Origin: Kiritimatiellia bacterium
GTDB taxonomy: Bacteria > Verrucomicrobiota > Kiritimatiellia > RFP12 > UBA1067
Assembly: GCA_017628165.1 (NCBI GenBank)
Contig: JAGBZQ010000040.1
Coordinates: 1 to 26,900, forward strand
DNA: 26,900 nt
Reading direction: 5' to 3'
Below, one piece after another: positions 7,379 to 17,445 of this stretch (positions are counted from its first letter, which is position 1; each line of letters starts with the position of its first letter). Below the pieces are notes generated by a model. The model had not been told where the DNA came from. It made no database searches and worked only from the letters and a program-made list of their open reading frames with translations. Position numbers and translations under genes: made by a program.

Positions 7379-8743
7379 TTAATTCTTGAACGAATGAATC
7401 GGCGCCGGAATGCGGCCCTTACGGGCAATCATTCCTTCACAAGAGAATCTGGAGACTGCCATAACCGGCGCATATCCAAGAAGCCCGCCGAACTCAACAG
7501 TATCGCCGACCTTCTTCCCCGCAACAGGAATGACGCGGACAGCCGTGGTCTTCTGGTTGATCATTCCGATCGCAGACTCATCGGCGATAATGCCGGAAAT
7601 GGATGCGGCGGAAGTGTCGCCAGGGATTGCGATCATATCGAGACCCACAGAGCAGACGCAAGTCATCGCCTCGAGCTTTTCAATCGAAAGCGCGCCCGCG
7701 TTCACCGCGTCGATCATACCCTGATCTTCAGAGACGGGGATGAACGCGCCTGAAAGGCCTCCCACATAGCTTGACGCCATGACGCCGCCCTTCTTTACCT
7801 GATCGTTAAGAAGAGCAAGCGCAGCGGTGGTCCCGGGAGCTCCAGGATGCTCAAGCCCGATCTCCTTAAGAATATCCGCCACGGAGTCGCCGATGGCAGG
7901 CGTAGGCGCAAGTGAAAGATCGATGATCCCAAAGGGGATTCCGAGCCTTGCCGAAGCCTCCTGCGCTACGAGCTGACCTACGCGAGTAATCTTGAACGCC
8001 GTCTTCTTGATCGTCTCGCAAAGAGTTTCGAAATCGGCACCGCGAATGGTCTTGAGGACGTGGTTGACCACTCCGGGGCCAGAGACTCCCACGTTAATAA
8101 TAGCATCGGCCTCGCTTACGCCATGGAAAGCGCCAGCCATGAACGGATTGTCATCCGGGGCGTTGCAAAGAACAACGAGCTTCGCGCAGCCGATGGAGTC
8201 GCGCTCCTTCGTACGCTCGGCCGTAGCCTTGATGATCTCGCCCATAAGACGCACCGCATCCATGTTGATGCCCGTCTTGGTGGAGCCCACGTTGACAGAC
8301 GAACAGATGCGATCGGTAACCGCCATCGCTTCAGGGATGGACCGGATGAGAAGCTCATCCGCCTTTGTCATACCCTTGGAGACAACGGCTGAAAAACCGC
8401 CGATGAAATTCACACCGACTTTCTTGGCGGCCTTGTCTAAAGTCTTCGCAATACGGACGAAATCAGACGGCTTGCGGCAGCAGCGCGCCCCGACGAGCGC
8501 CGCCGGCGTGATTGATATGCGCTTATTGACCACCGGAACCCCGAACTCACGACCGATGTCGTCACCGGTTTTGACAAGATCTTTGGCAAGCGTTGTAAGC
8601 TTGGCGTAAATGTTGTCGCACGTGGTCTTCAGCGAGGAGTCTGCACAATCGAGAAGCGAAATGCCCATCGTTATGGTACGGACATCAAGATTCTCCTCGA
8701 GAATCATTTTATTGGTTTCGAAAACCTCGTAACTGTTAATCAT
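7379..8743 (-). CDS. PFL family (UPF0210/DUF711) protein
   Basis: The 454-residue protein matches the UPF0210 family in length and in segments such as MGISLLDCADSS, VVNKRISITPAAL, GADFETLCETIKKTAFKITRVGQLVAQEAS and GIIDLSLAPTPAIGDSVADIL. The biochemical role is not established; members are predicted to have a glycyl-radical-enzyme-like fold. I chose the ATG at 8743 (MINSYEVFE) because a strong AAGGAG lies 7 nt upstream and family members begin close to this point. It begins 11 nt after the ACT-domain gene. UPF0210 and small ACT (UPF0237) genes are commonly adjacent in other bacteria, which suggests that the ACT protein regulates or partners this one. Cytoplasmic. Confidence 0.9.
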   Translation of the reverse strand: MINSYEVFETNKMILEENLDVRTITMGISLLDCADSSLKTTCDNIYAKLTTLAKDLVKTGDDIGREFGVPVVNKRISITPAALVGARCCRKPSDFVRIAKTLDKAAKKVGVNFIGGFSAVVSKGMTKADELLIRSIPEAMAVTDRICSSVNVGSTKTGINMDAVRLMGEIIKATAERTKERDSIGCAKLVVLCNAPDDNPFMAGAFHGVSEADAIINVGVSGPGVVNHVLKTIRGADFETLCETIKKTAFKITRVGQLVAQEASARLGIPFGIIDLSLAPTPAIGDSVADILKEIGLEHPGAPGTTAALALLNDQVKKGGVMASSYVGGLSGAFIPVSEDQGMIDAVNAGALSIEKLEAMTCVCSVGLDMIAIPGDTSAASISGIIADESAIGMINQKTTAVRVIPVAGKKVGDTVEFGGLLGYAPVMAVSRFSCEGMIARKGRIPAPIHSFKN

Positions 8744-8754
8744 GCCTAAACTCC

Positions 8755-9027
8755 TTAGACTCTGTGCATCTTCTCGAAAATCTCCGACTTCTGGCACCGG
8801 ATCTTAAGCCCCATCTCCGAGCCGAGGTCGGAAAGACCCGAAGAAAACGCCTCAAAGTTCTTTCGACAGGAGGAAATGTCAACAATCATCATCATGTTGA
8901 AATATTCCTGAACAACCGTCTGAGATATATCGAGTATGTTAATATTGTTCTTGGCGAGATATGCGCTCGTCTTGGCGATAATGCCCACGACGTCTTTGCC
9001 AACCACGGTTATAATCGCTTTTTTCAT
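8755..9027 (-). CDS. ACT domain-containing protein (UPF0237 family)
   Basis: The 90-residue protein is a single ACT domain: MKKAIITVVGKDVVGIIAKTSAYLAKNNINILDISQTV, with the ligand-site glycine segment GKDVVGI, followed by a second beta-alpha-beta half ending EIFEKMHRV. ACT domains bind small ligands, often amino acids, and usually dimerise. The ATG overlaps the tricorn-like gene stop as ATGA, with GGGAGG 6-8 nt upstream, so translation is coupled. The UPF0210 gene follows after 11 nt, the typical pairing for this family. The ligand is unknown. Confidence 0.9.
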   Translation of the reverse strand: MKKAIITVVGKDVVGIIAKTSAYLAKNNINILDISQTVVQEYFNMMMIVDISSCRKNFEAFSSGLSDLGSEMGLKIRCQKSEIFEKMHRV

Positions 9028-12000
9028 TTTTTACCTCCCTGTTCTTTTTTCAGGTTCTTGTTTGAAAAGTAAATGAGCTTGCCCCTGGTCTCACGCTTCG
9101 AGGCCCCCTCTTTCAAAATATCTATGGCTTTGTCAAGCTGCGGATCTTTCCCAGCGGCGATATCGGCAGGAGTGAGATCCACTTCCACATCAGGCTCTAC
9201 ACCCTTGCACTCCATATCCACACCCTCGGCTGTGAAGACGCCGATATGAGCATGCCGAAACGTTCCAAGATCAAGAATAGGCCCGTTGAGAGTGGCGATA
9301 ACCTTACCTGCACTCTCCACGCCTACGAGCGGTCCTCGCTTGAGAGATTTGATGGCATGCGAAAAAATTTCCGCATTCGACGCCGACACCCAGTTGCAAA
9401 GCACGACTATCGGCGTAGACGAAAGAACAGGGCGAGACCAATAGGACATAAGATACCCCTCCTCATCAGAACCTCGGAAAAGAGCGCGCGCATGCTCGGG
9501 CCCGCACAGCACGTCAAGGATTTTATCTGCAATGTGCCCGCCCTGATTATAGCGCACATCAATTATTATGCCGTCGCGCCCGATCCCCTCGGCGTATAGA
9601 ACATCGTAAAATTCATCCAGAGATTGCTTGTTCATCGCCTCGATATGCATATATCCGAAATTCCCTGCCGCATGTACCTTGTCGCGGATTTCACGATACC
9701 CCTCTTGCCTCACAAGCTCGCGAATCTTGCCGTAACGCTCGGCGTTCACAAATACGGTTCTATTAGTTCCGTCCCTTGAAATCTCAAGCCTGAATGTATG
9801 AGGCATCGGAACATTCAAAACCTCCGTTCTGTCCATGCCGCCAAAGACCTTCTTCCCATCGACAGAAAGGATGATATCACCCTTAAGAACGCCATCCTCG
9901 CCGCGATCTGCCGGCGAATGAGCAATCACAGAACTGACCTTCCAGCCTTCATCCTTCCACGACGGATCGAATCTAACGCCCAAGTGCGCCGTACAAACAC
10001 TCCACTTGTGGAAAGAAACGCGCTCAAGCCATTCCTTGTTTGTGGCGTCCGACTCCCAAAAACCGAGATGCGAAGCGTCAATCTCTCCGATCATCATCTG
10101 CATAACGCGATTGAAAACCAACCAGTCCGGTGCATTTCGCGCTGCAAGACGATACTTTTCCTTGACCGCGTTCCAGTCTACCCCACGAACTGCGGGATCG
10201 GCGAAGTAATCGCGAATATTGGCCCACGCAGTAAGAAAGGCAAGCTCCTGATAATCCGGAACATTAGTTTCCTGATAGACGCTGAACGAATAAAGCTCAT
10301 CTCCGCAGGCCGGCACACTATCTACTATGCGAAGCATTTTAGCCCCATCTGAAGATTTGATCCAAGAGCAGATCGTCCCCTGCTTGCCGGACATCTTTTT
10401 CGGAGCCATCTTGTCGGGGATAGTCACTGCAAACGTCCCGTTGTTGCAAGAATAGGCGAGCATCCGCCCATCAGGCGCAAATGAAAGCCCGTGCCCGCGA
10501 ATAAATGTGGAGCGAACGCGATCGCGAAGGCCCTCAAATACGATTTTCACTGCCTCGTTCGTCTTTCCGCCCACATCGCTGCGCTTGGCAGGAACATCTT
10601 TCTTGATTTCCCCGGAGGAAGTCTTCTTTCTAGCCTCCCTTACGGTATTGTCGTGCGGATTTTCGCTTTTTTCGTCCGCCGGGTCAAGATATACATACAT
10701 GATGGATAGATCATCGCCCGTTTTTGCGCGCCTACCCGCAAACGCAAGGATCTTGCCGTCAGGCGACCATGCCGGATGCCCGTCCCAGCGGTAATTGAAC
10801 GAAACATTGTACGCAGCCGCAGCAACTTTGCCATGCGCATCCTTTTCGCCAACGGGAACAATCCAAACATCATTCACGCCGTAATTATCCTTCAAAGACG
10901 CCGCCACCCATTTGCTGTCGGGAGCCCATACATATGATGCCATGCCGCAGACCTTCCCGGTAGGCCCCTTAGACACGACTACCGCATTCGTGTCGGCAAA
11001 GAAAAGATGCCCCGTCTTATTAGACCATCCAAGCTTCGTGCCATCAGGCGAAACAGTAAGATTTTCACGATGCACATCATCGTTGGTAAGACGAGTTTTC
11101 ACGAATTCAGTATTCTCCCACCATGGAAGATTCGGATTTGCGCGCTGAGCCTTCCATACATCAACGGCGTCGCCGCGATCGGAAAGATAATAAAGCGTAG
11201 AGCCGTCCGGGGAAAACTCACACTCCCTTTCGTGCGTCCGCGACGATCCTTGAACGAGAACAGGCCGCCTGAAGAGAGTGTCCATCACCCAAAGGTCACC
11301 CCCCACCGTAAAGGCCACCTCGGAGCCTTTTTTGACGAATGAAACCGATCCAAGATAATCGTTATTGTGCACTCCAGTGTACCAGCGCCTCTTGGTTCGG
11401 TTTGCGACAGATAAATTATATCCAGATGGCTTGAGACTTATGCGCTTGGCTTTCACATTTTTCCCGCGAGGATCAAAACGCCAAAAATCAAACCCCTGCC
11501 TGACGATCATCATCTTGCCGTTAGCCGAAAGCGTGGGAGAAAATACGTGATCCCCTTTAAAGGATGTGACTTTACGCTCTTTGCCGCTCTTGAGATCGTG
11601 ATAAACGATATTCCGGACGCCGCCTTCGTCATTCATGTAATAAAAGCCTTCTGAATCGGGCGCCCATATCGGGCCGCGGGCATCCTCCTTGCGATCTATC
11701 AGAGCCTTGAAACTGTCGTTGTTGCGATCATAAAGCCAAATTTTTCCAGCGAAAGAAGTGAAGGATGGCGCAGTACGCTTGCGATACATGAAATTTCCGC
11801 GCTCGCCACGCGCTACAAAAAGGATTTTATTTCCATCTGGCGAGAGAGCCGGATCAAGAGCCGGCGCATCAAAGACAAAATCTTCCTGCGCGCGTCTCTC
11901 CATGGAAATAAGCGCAATACGCAAACCGGAATCCTCCGTAGAACACGCAGCTGTCTTATGGTCACGATGAACAAGACAAACCATGAACTTGCCGTCGGAC

Positions 12001-12383
12001 GTGTAATGGCTCGGAGAGACGCTCTCGGTATGATACGTAATCTGCCTTATATCTCCAGCCTTCATTCCTCCACAGTCTTCAAGCGCCATTTCAAAGAGCT
12101 TCCATCCGCCGTCTTTATCGGAAAGAAACGCCATACGCTTGGAATCAGGCGAAAGAATCGGCTTAAGTGCGCGGAACGGCCCGTTGACGACAGGCTCGGC
12201 CACTCCACCGTCCGTATCAGCTCGCCAGATGCCATAGCACCACTCAAAGACAAAAAAGTCTCCGTCATTGGAAACTGACGGGCAAGACCCGAGATAAATA
12301 TCGGCAAAGTCCCTCTCCTCTTGCTCGGCAGGTGAAGAAAACGGGAAAATAAAGGCGAAAACCAACGCCACAATTCTGCTCAT
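9024..12383 (-). CDS. Tricorn-like S41 family protease with beta-propeller
   Basis: The 1119-residue protein starts with a signal-peptide-like segment (MSRIVALVFAFIFPFSSPAEQ), so it is probably periplasmic. Residues about 25-660 hold many PD40/WD40-like repeats (FSPDGS, LSPDGN, WAPDSE, WSPDGK), forming one or two propellers. A helical section follows. A PDZ-like segment (GVLKGDIILSVDGKKVFGG) lies near 860 and an S41 protease domain after it. This has IIIDVRYNQGGHI near 955 and the nucleophile Ser in NWVSASNAEIF near 1017. Known tricorn proteases degrade peptides downstream of larger proteases. An AAGGAG lies 8 nt before the ATG and only 11 nt separate it from the GHKL ATPase gene. Low-complexity lysine-rich residues near 580-610 probably form a linker. 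The domain call is firm; the substrate is unknown. Confidence 0.88.
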   Translation of the reverse strand: MSRIVALVFAFIFPFSSPAEQEERDFADIYLGSCPSVSNDGDFFVFEWCYGIWRADTDGGVAEPVVNGPFRALKPILSPDSKRMAFLSDKDGGWKLFEMALEDCGGMKAGDIRQITYHTESVSPSHYTSDGKFMVCLVHRDHKTAACSTEDSGLRIALISMERRAQEDFVFDAPALDPALSPDGNKILFVARGERGNFMYRKRTAPSFTSFAGKIWLYDRNNDSFKALIDRKEDARGPIWAPDSEGFYYMNDEGGVRNIVYHDLKSGKERKVTSFKGDHVFSPTLSANGKMMIVRQGFDFWRFDPRGKNVKAKRISLKPSGYNLSVANRTKRRWYTGVHNNDYLGSVSFVKKGSEVAFTVGGDLWVMDTLFRRPVLVQGSSRTHERECEFSPDGSTLYYLSDRGDAVDVWKAQRANPNLPWWENTEFVKTRLTNDDVHRENLTVSPDGTKLGWSNKTGHLFFADTNAVVVSKGPTGKVCGMASYVWAPDSKWVAASLKDNYGVNDVWIVPVGEKDAHGKVAAAAYNVSFNYRWDGHPAWSPDGKILAFAGRRAKTGDDLSIMYVYLDPADEKSENPHDNTVREARKKTSSGEIKKDVPAKRSDVGGKTNEAVKIVFEGLRDRVRSTFIRGHGLSFAPDGRMLAYSCNNGTFAVTIPDKMAPKKMSGKQGTICSWIKSSDGAKMLRIVDSVPACGDELYSFSVYQETNVPDYQELAFLTAWANIRDYFADPAVRGVDWNAVKEKYRLAARNAPDWLVFNRVMQMMIGEIDASHLGFWESDATNKEWLERVSFHKWSVCTAHLGVRFDPSWKDEGWKVSSVIAHSPADRGEDGVLKGDIILSVDGKKVFGGMDRTEVLNVPMPHTFRLEISRDGTNRTVFVNAERYGKIRELVRQEGYREIRDKVHAAGNFGYMHIEAMNKQSLDEFYDVLYAEGIGRDGIIIDVRYNQGGHIADKILDVLCGPEHARALFRGSDEEGYLMSYWSRPVLSSTPIVVLCNWVSASNAEIFSHAIKSLKRGPLVGVESAGKVIATLNGPILDLGTFRHAHIGVFTAEGVDMECKGVEPDVEVDLTPADIAAGKDPQLDKAIDILKEGASKRETRGKLIYFSNKNLKKEQGGKK

Positions 12384-12394
12384 GAGGCCGCTCC

Positions 12395-13555
12395 TTACGC
12401 TAAAATACTCTTAAGGGATGCCGCCCCAGAGGAGACTGAATATTTAAGAAGTTTGAGCATCACAGCCCTGTCGTCAGAGGAGAGCTGCGTAAAGCCCTCC
12501 ATCTTATGGGCAAGATCAATCGCCATCTTGTCAAAACGCTCACGCTCCTTTGACTCATCTGCCTCGTCATACGGATAGCTGCCCTCACGGATGAGGTTGC
12601 CTATAAGCGCTGCGGCGCGATCCTCGCCCGACTGCGCAAAATGCTTTTTGAGGATCTTCTTGGTCTCATCGAGATAAGAGCGAACTTCTGCATTAAGCTC
12701 GTCCATAACAAGGGCGTTCTCTGCGGCAAGCTGCGGAAAACGCGCCGAAACAAGGTAAGCTGTGAAGCTTGCCCCTTGCGAACGGACTGCCGCAGGAATC
12801 TCATGAAGCCTGAAACCGTCAGGTCCGGCGAAAACAAGCCTGCCAGAACCAGAGAACTTGCGCTTCCACTCAATAAGCTCAAGCTTGGCTTCAGAACCGT
12901 TTGGAAGCATAAACTTGTAGTCGGTAACCTTCTTCTGAACGATTACAGGCGTAACGGGAAGACCGTTGAAATAGATCCTCACATCTGGATAGCTCTTAAG
13001 ATAAAGCGCAAATTTGGCAGCAAGAGCCTGAACGGTCTCCCCGGCATTCAGAAGGCTGTCGCAGTTAACGCGAGCATTTGTGATAAAAACCTCTGTACCT
13101 GTAGCCGGCCCGGAAGCAGAAATCGAGTCGAGCGAAAAAACGCCGGGATTTTCTATATCGCCCCAAATATTATATGATAGAAGTTCGCCGCCGATTTTTA
13201 CCGTGGTGCGCCACTCAACATGCGTGCCAAGAGCAAAAGCCTTAAAACGTCCGCGTCCATGCCGGCCGTGAAGGCTCCGCTTAAGCGTCGCGGTCCCGGT
13301 TCCGCTACGTTTCCAGCTCCCGCCAAGGGATCCAAACGTGGAGTCCGCCCTCAAGACATCGATACCTGAGCCGTCATCGGCAATGCGAACGGCCTCGACA
13401 GCGCCGAGAACATTCGTGATAAGATCCACGCGAACCTCCTTGGCCTCGGCGTCGAGTGCGTTCCATATCAATTCCTCAACAGCGGAAACGGGCGCCGCCT
13501 TTGAAAGCGACGCTATGTGATCTGCTTGCGCCTGAACGTATATCTGCTTACTCAT
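12395..13555 (-). CDS. GHKL (Bergerat-fold) ATP-binding protein
   Basis: The 386-residue protein has an Hsp90/MutL-type ATPase domain at its N-terminus: N-box EELIWNALDAEA near 27, G1 box IADDGSGI near 57, and a glycine-rich ATP lid GRHGRGRFKAFALG near 95. The C-terminal part (about 200-386) is not recognised and ends in an alpha-helical tail. There is no DNA-binding, kinase or membrane segment, so it is not an ordinary sensor kinase. Short stand-alone GHKL proteins occur in defence islands and in house-keeping contexts; here it is the first gene of a seven-gene run headed by a tricorn-like protease. No strong Shine-Dalgarno is seen before the ATG at 13555 (GGGATTG is the best). Function unknown beyond ATP binding. 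Confidence 0.75.
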   Translation of the reverse strand: MSKQIYVQAQADHIASLSKAAPVSAVEELIWNALDAEAKEVRVDLITNVLGAVEAVRIADDGSGIDVLRADSTFGSLGGSWKRSGTGTATLKRSLHGRHGRGRFKAFALGTHVEWRTTVKIGGELLSYNIWGDIENPGVFSLDSISASGPATGTEVFITNARVNCDSLLNAGETVQALAAKFALYLKSYPDVRIYFNGLPVTPVIVQKKVTDYKFMLPNGSEAKLELIEWKRKFSGSGRLVFAGPDGFRLHEIPAAVRSQGASFTAYLVSARFPQLAAENALVMDELNAEVRSYLDETKKILKKHFAQSGEDRAAALIGNLIREGSYPYDEADESKERERFDKMAIDLAHKMEGFTQLSSDDRAVMLKLLKYSVSSGAASLKSILA

Positions 13556-13608
13556 AATTCAATCCCACGGACAATATGGGTATACTTTCTTGGATTTCAT
13601 ATAAGTTA

Positions 13609-13618
13609 TCACATGTGA
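13609..13618. promoter_or_regulatory. 10-bp palindrome in the divergent GHKL/polA intergenic region
   Basis: TCACATGTGA is a perfect palindrome in the 121-bp gap between the GHKL gene (minus) and polA (plus). It lies 44 nt upstream of the polA -10 box and could be an operator. This is only a candidate, since a 10-bp palindrome can occur by chance. Confidence 0.25.
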
Positions 13619-13658
13619 CGACTTTGGTCAATCCCCCATAGCAATCAAGGGAGACTTC

Positions 13659-13667
13659 TGATATAAT
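13659..13667 (+). promoter_or_regulatory. Extended -10 promoter of polA, leaderless arrangement
   Basis: TGATATAAT at 13659-13667 is a perfect extended -10 (TGnTATAAT). It ends 9 nt before the polA ATG at 13677. The transcription start should fall 0-3 nt before the ATG. The interval CCTTTATAT contains no Shine-Dalgarno. No convincing -35 is present. Confidence 0.6.
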
Positions 13668-13676
13668 CCTTTATAT

Positions 13677-16394
13677 ATGAAAAAACTCTTTATCATAGAT
13701 ATGATGCCCTTTCTCTACAAGGGCCACTTCGTCTTTCTGCGCAATCCGAGGATCACCGCCTCTGGAATCAATACGTCCGCCCTACTCGGTCTCGTCAACG
13801 GGCTATCGTCCATACTCAAGCGCGAAAACCCCACGCACGCCGTATTTGCGATGGATCCTTCCGGCCCCACATTCAGGCACGAAGCCTATGCTCCATACAA
13901 GGCGCAACGTATGAAGATGCCGGAAGATCTCGCCGCCTGTATCCCATATGCTCTCGAACTTGCCGATGCGCTTAACATACCCGTACTCCGCATAGACGGA
14001 TTCGAAGCCGACGACATCATGGGGACCCTTGCCGTAAAAGGCGCGGAAGCGGGCTTCGACGTCTATATGGCAACACCCGACAAGGATGCAGCGCAGCTCG
14101 TTCGCCCAGGCGTCAAGCTCTACCGCCCAGGCCGCGCGGGAGAGGCGGCCGAAATCTATGACGAAGCGCGAGTGTGCGAACATTGGCACCTAAAGGCTCC
14201 AGATCAGATGATAGACTATCTCGCGCTCGCGGGAGACGCCTCCGACAACATCCCCGGAATCAAAGGCGTAGGGGAGAAAACAGCCAGCGACTTAATAGCA
14301 AAGTTCGACAGCGTAGAGCAAATAATCGCCAACGCGGCAAATCTCAAAGGAAAACTTTCGGAGAAGGTCGCAAACGGCGCTGAAGATGCAAAAATATCGA
14401 AATTCCTTACCACCATCAAGACGGACATTCCGATCTCCCCTGACTGGGAATCCTTCCGCCTGAACGGAGCAAACAAAGAAAAGCTCGCGCGCGTATGCGC
14501 AAAATACGAACTCAACAGATTCGCCAAGGAATTCCTCGGCGACAATGCAGAGTCTGAATCGCAGGGGCAGGAACAGCCTCTTGCAAGCATTTCCTCAACC
14601 CCGCACGACTACCGCCTCGTAAATGATCTTGAGAGCGCTCAGGCGCTCCTCTTGGAGCTATCCAAATACAAGACGATCGCTTTTGACACTGAAACAGCAC
14701 CCTTCGACGGCCATTCTGCCACAGAAGCGCACTTCTGCAAGATGGTCGGGATTTCCTTCGCGGTTGAGCCTGGGCGGGCGTGGTATGTGACAGCAGACTT
14801 CATCGATGTATTTCGGGATCTCTTCTCGGATGAAACAAAGATCTTCGTGGGGCACAACGTCAAATTTGACCGCTCCGTTCTTCTCAGATACGGCATTGGC
14901 CTTGCCTCCACCGCACACGACACTCTCCTTGAGCACTACTGCCTTGATGCCGCCGCGCGCCATGGAATGGATGCGCTCGCCGAGCAGCATCTCGGCTACC
15001 GGACCATTCCGATTGAAGCGCTCATCGGGCAAAAAGAACGCGGCAAAGAGCAGCTCTCCATGGCGGAACTCAAGCCAGAAGAAATTCTCGACTACGCCGC
15101 AGAAGATGCGGACATCACGCTCCGGCTCGACAAGGTCCTTCGCCCCGCGGTAGCCGAAGCAAATGCGCTTAAAGCATTGGAGGAAGCCGAAGAGCCGCTT
15201 GTGAAAACGCTCATTCAGATGGAGCGCGAAGGTGTACGCATAAATGTCCAGTCTCTCAAAGATTACGGGCGCGAGCTTGATCGTGAAATCATAAAGCTCC
15301 TGACAGACATCCATTCGTACGCCGATCCCGGCTTCAACCCCGACAGCCCCAAGCAGCTCGGATCTCTCCTCTTCGAAAAGCTCGCACTTCCCTCTGCAGG
15401 AGTGAAAAAAACTTCGCAGGGAAATTTTTCAACCGACGAAAAAACGCTCTCAAAGCTTGCCTCGGCCCATCCAATCGTTCCGAAGATTCTTGAATACCGC
15501 ACCTTGGCGAAATTGAAATACACATATGTAGACAAGCTTCCCCTTCTCATAGACGCAGACGAAAGAATTCATACCACATACGCACAGGCGTTTACGGAGA
15601 CCGGGCGTCTGAGCTCCTCTGAGCCTAATCTCCAGAACATTCCGATTCGCACACCACGCGGCAAACTCATCAGAAAAGCATTCGTCCCGCGCGATGAAAA
15701 GCATATTCTTCTATCGGCCGACTATTCGCAGATCGAGCTCAGGCTCATGGCGGCTCTCTCCGGAGATGAAGCGATGTGCGCGGCATTCAGAAACGGCGAG
15801 GACATCCATCGAGACACCGCAAGCCGAGTCTATGGAATCATGCCCGCATTTGTCTCGGACGAGCAGCGCTCCTTCTGCAAAATGGTAAACTTCGGCATCA
15901 TCTACGGCATCTCAGCGTTCGGCCTTTCATAGCGCCTCAAGATATCGCGCGCAGAAGCGGCAAAGCTCATCGAAACATACTTTAAGCTATATCCCAAGAT
16001 CAAGGATTTCATGGAGAAATCCATCGTCACCGCACGCGAAAAAGGCTACGCCACCACCATTCTCGGCAGACGTAGAACCCTTAGAGACATCAACTCGCGC
16101 AACGCCACGGCAAGGCAAGCGGCAGAGCGCGACGCCATAAATACGCCGATCCAAGGCTCGGCGGCAGACCTTATCAAAATAGCAATGGTTCGCATCTCTC
16201 GCGCGCTCTCCGATAACGCCATGCGCTCGAAAATGGTTCTTCAAATTCACGATGAACTCGTATTTGACGCTCCGCTTGAAGAGGTTGAACATCTCAAGGA
16301 AATCGTCCACCGCGAAATGACATCAGCCATCGACTTCGGCGTTCCGCTCGAAGTGGAAATCGGCACAGGCGCCAACTGGCTTGAAGCACACTGA
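13677..16394 (+). CDS. polA: DNA polymerase I, interrupted by an in-frame amber codon
   Basis: The frame encodes a full PolA of 905 positions. It has a 5' nuclease domain (residues about 1-290, with DADD-like GFEADDIMG and helix-hairpin-helix GVGEKTASDLIAKF), and a 3'-5' exonuclease with intact acids (FDTETAP near 340, HNVKFD near 400, YAAEDADITL near 475). The polymerase domain has motif A SADYSQIELR near 680, O-helix KMVNFGIIYGISAFG near 738, and motif C QIHDELVF near 860. One TAG at 15930-15932 (codon 752) follows GISAFGLS, and the reading frame continues perfectly conserved for 153 further codons to TGA at 16392. Homologues usually have Gln or Arg there, so a single C-to-T change of CAG explains it. 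Truncation would remove motif C. The possibilities are a nonsense mutation, a sequencing error or suppression. The gene converges with recA, 4 bp away. Confidence 0.9.
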
Positions 16395-16398
16395 TCTA

Positions 16399-17418
16399 TC
16401 ACATCTTTTTTGCTACTGCCACCGGCATCTCCTTGACCTTGTCAGCAATTTCGTCTGCAAGGACGGGATTGGATTTTAGAACTTCTATTGCAGCAAGAGA
16501 TCCTTGTGCAAGCTGCTCCTTTCCATAACTGAGCCAACTCCCGCGCTTCTCAACGATCCCGCGCGCAACCGCCGCGTCAAGAATTGATCCTTCGCGAGAA
16601 ATTCCGCACGAATACAAAATATCAAACTCAGCCTCGGTAAAGGGAGCCGCCACCTTGTTCTTCACTATCTTAACGCGCGTTCTATTTCCGACAATCTCGC
16701 CCTGCTGGCTTTTGATCGCCCCTATGCGCTGCACTAAAAGACGGCATGTGGCATAAAACTTGAGCGCCTTGCCGCCAGGAGTCGTTTCTGGATTCCCAAA
16801 CATGACACCAATCTTTTCGCGCACCTGATTTGTAAAAATGCAGAGCGTCTTTGTCTGCGAAATAGCAGCCGTCAGCTTGCGCATCGCCTGCGACATAAGA
16901 CGAGCCTGAAGCCCCACGTGGCTATCACCCATATTGCCGTCTATCTCGGCCTGCGGAGTAAGAGCCGCCACGGAATCCACAATCACCACATCAAGAGCCC
17001 CCGATTTCACAAGCTCTTCACAGATGCACAGCGCCTCCTCTCCGCTCGACGGCTGAGAGACGATGAGATTCTCAAGATCCACCCCTATTTTGGCCGCATA
17101 CGTGGGATCAAGCGCATGCTCCGCGTCTATAAATGCCGCAACGCCCCCGGCCTTCTGCGCATTTGCCGCTACATGAAGAGCAAGAGTAGTCTTGCCGGAG
17201 GATTCATGGCCGTAAAGCTCTACTATTCTACCCTTCGGAAGACCTCCTATCCCAAGAGCCATGTCAAGAGAAAGCGCCCCTGTAGAAACGCTCTCAATAT
17301 TCTTTTCAGAGGCATCTCCAAGCCGCAGAATTGACATTTCTCCAAATTCTTTTCGAATGGAGCGCATAACCTCATCCAACGCCGCGCCCACTTTTGCCGC
17401 GATATTTTCCTTAGCCAT
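16399..17418 (-). CDS. recA: Recombinase A
   Basis: The 339-residue protein is a standard RecA, the DNA-dependent ATPase of homologous recombination and the SOS response. The Walker A motif is GHESSGKTT at residues 70-78, where most RecA proteins have Pro instead of His at the second position. Walker B is VVIVDSVAAL near 140. The L1/L2 DNA-binding region includes GLQARLMSQAMRKL and NQVREKIGVMFGNPETTPGG near 205, intact. AAAGGA sits 6 nt before the ATG at 17418. The stop is TGA. It is the last gene of a comM-unknown-yraN-recA run and converges with polA, only 4 bp apart, without room for a separate terminator. The C-terminus is lysine-rich (VAKKM) and lacks the long acidic tail of some RecAs. 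Confidence 0.97.
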   Translation of the reverse strand: MAKENIAAKVGAALDEVMRSIRKEFGEMSILRLGDASEKNIESVSTGALSLDMALGIGGLPKGRIVELYGHESSGKTTLALHVAANAQKAGGVAAFIDAEHALDPTYAAKIGVDLENLIVSQPSSGEEALCICEELVKSGALDVVIVDSVAALTPQAEIDGNMGDSHVGLQARLMSQAMRKLTAAISQTKTLCIFTNQVREKIGVMFGNPETTPGGKALKFYATCRLLVQRIGAIKSQQGEIVGNRTRVKIVKNKVAAPFTEAEFDILYSCGISREGSILDAAVARGIVEKRGSWLSYGKEQLAQGSLAAIEVLKSNPVLADEIADKVKEMPVAVAKKM

Positions 17419-17445
17419 ATTTTTCCTTTCTACTGTTTCGGAGCA

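Noticed and set aside
15930..15932. TAG reassigned to glutamine in this organism
   Set aside because: TAG terminates the NanA-like gene at a family-typical length and terminates clpC just before a separate signal-peptide gene in the same frame. No other gene here has an internal TAG.
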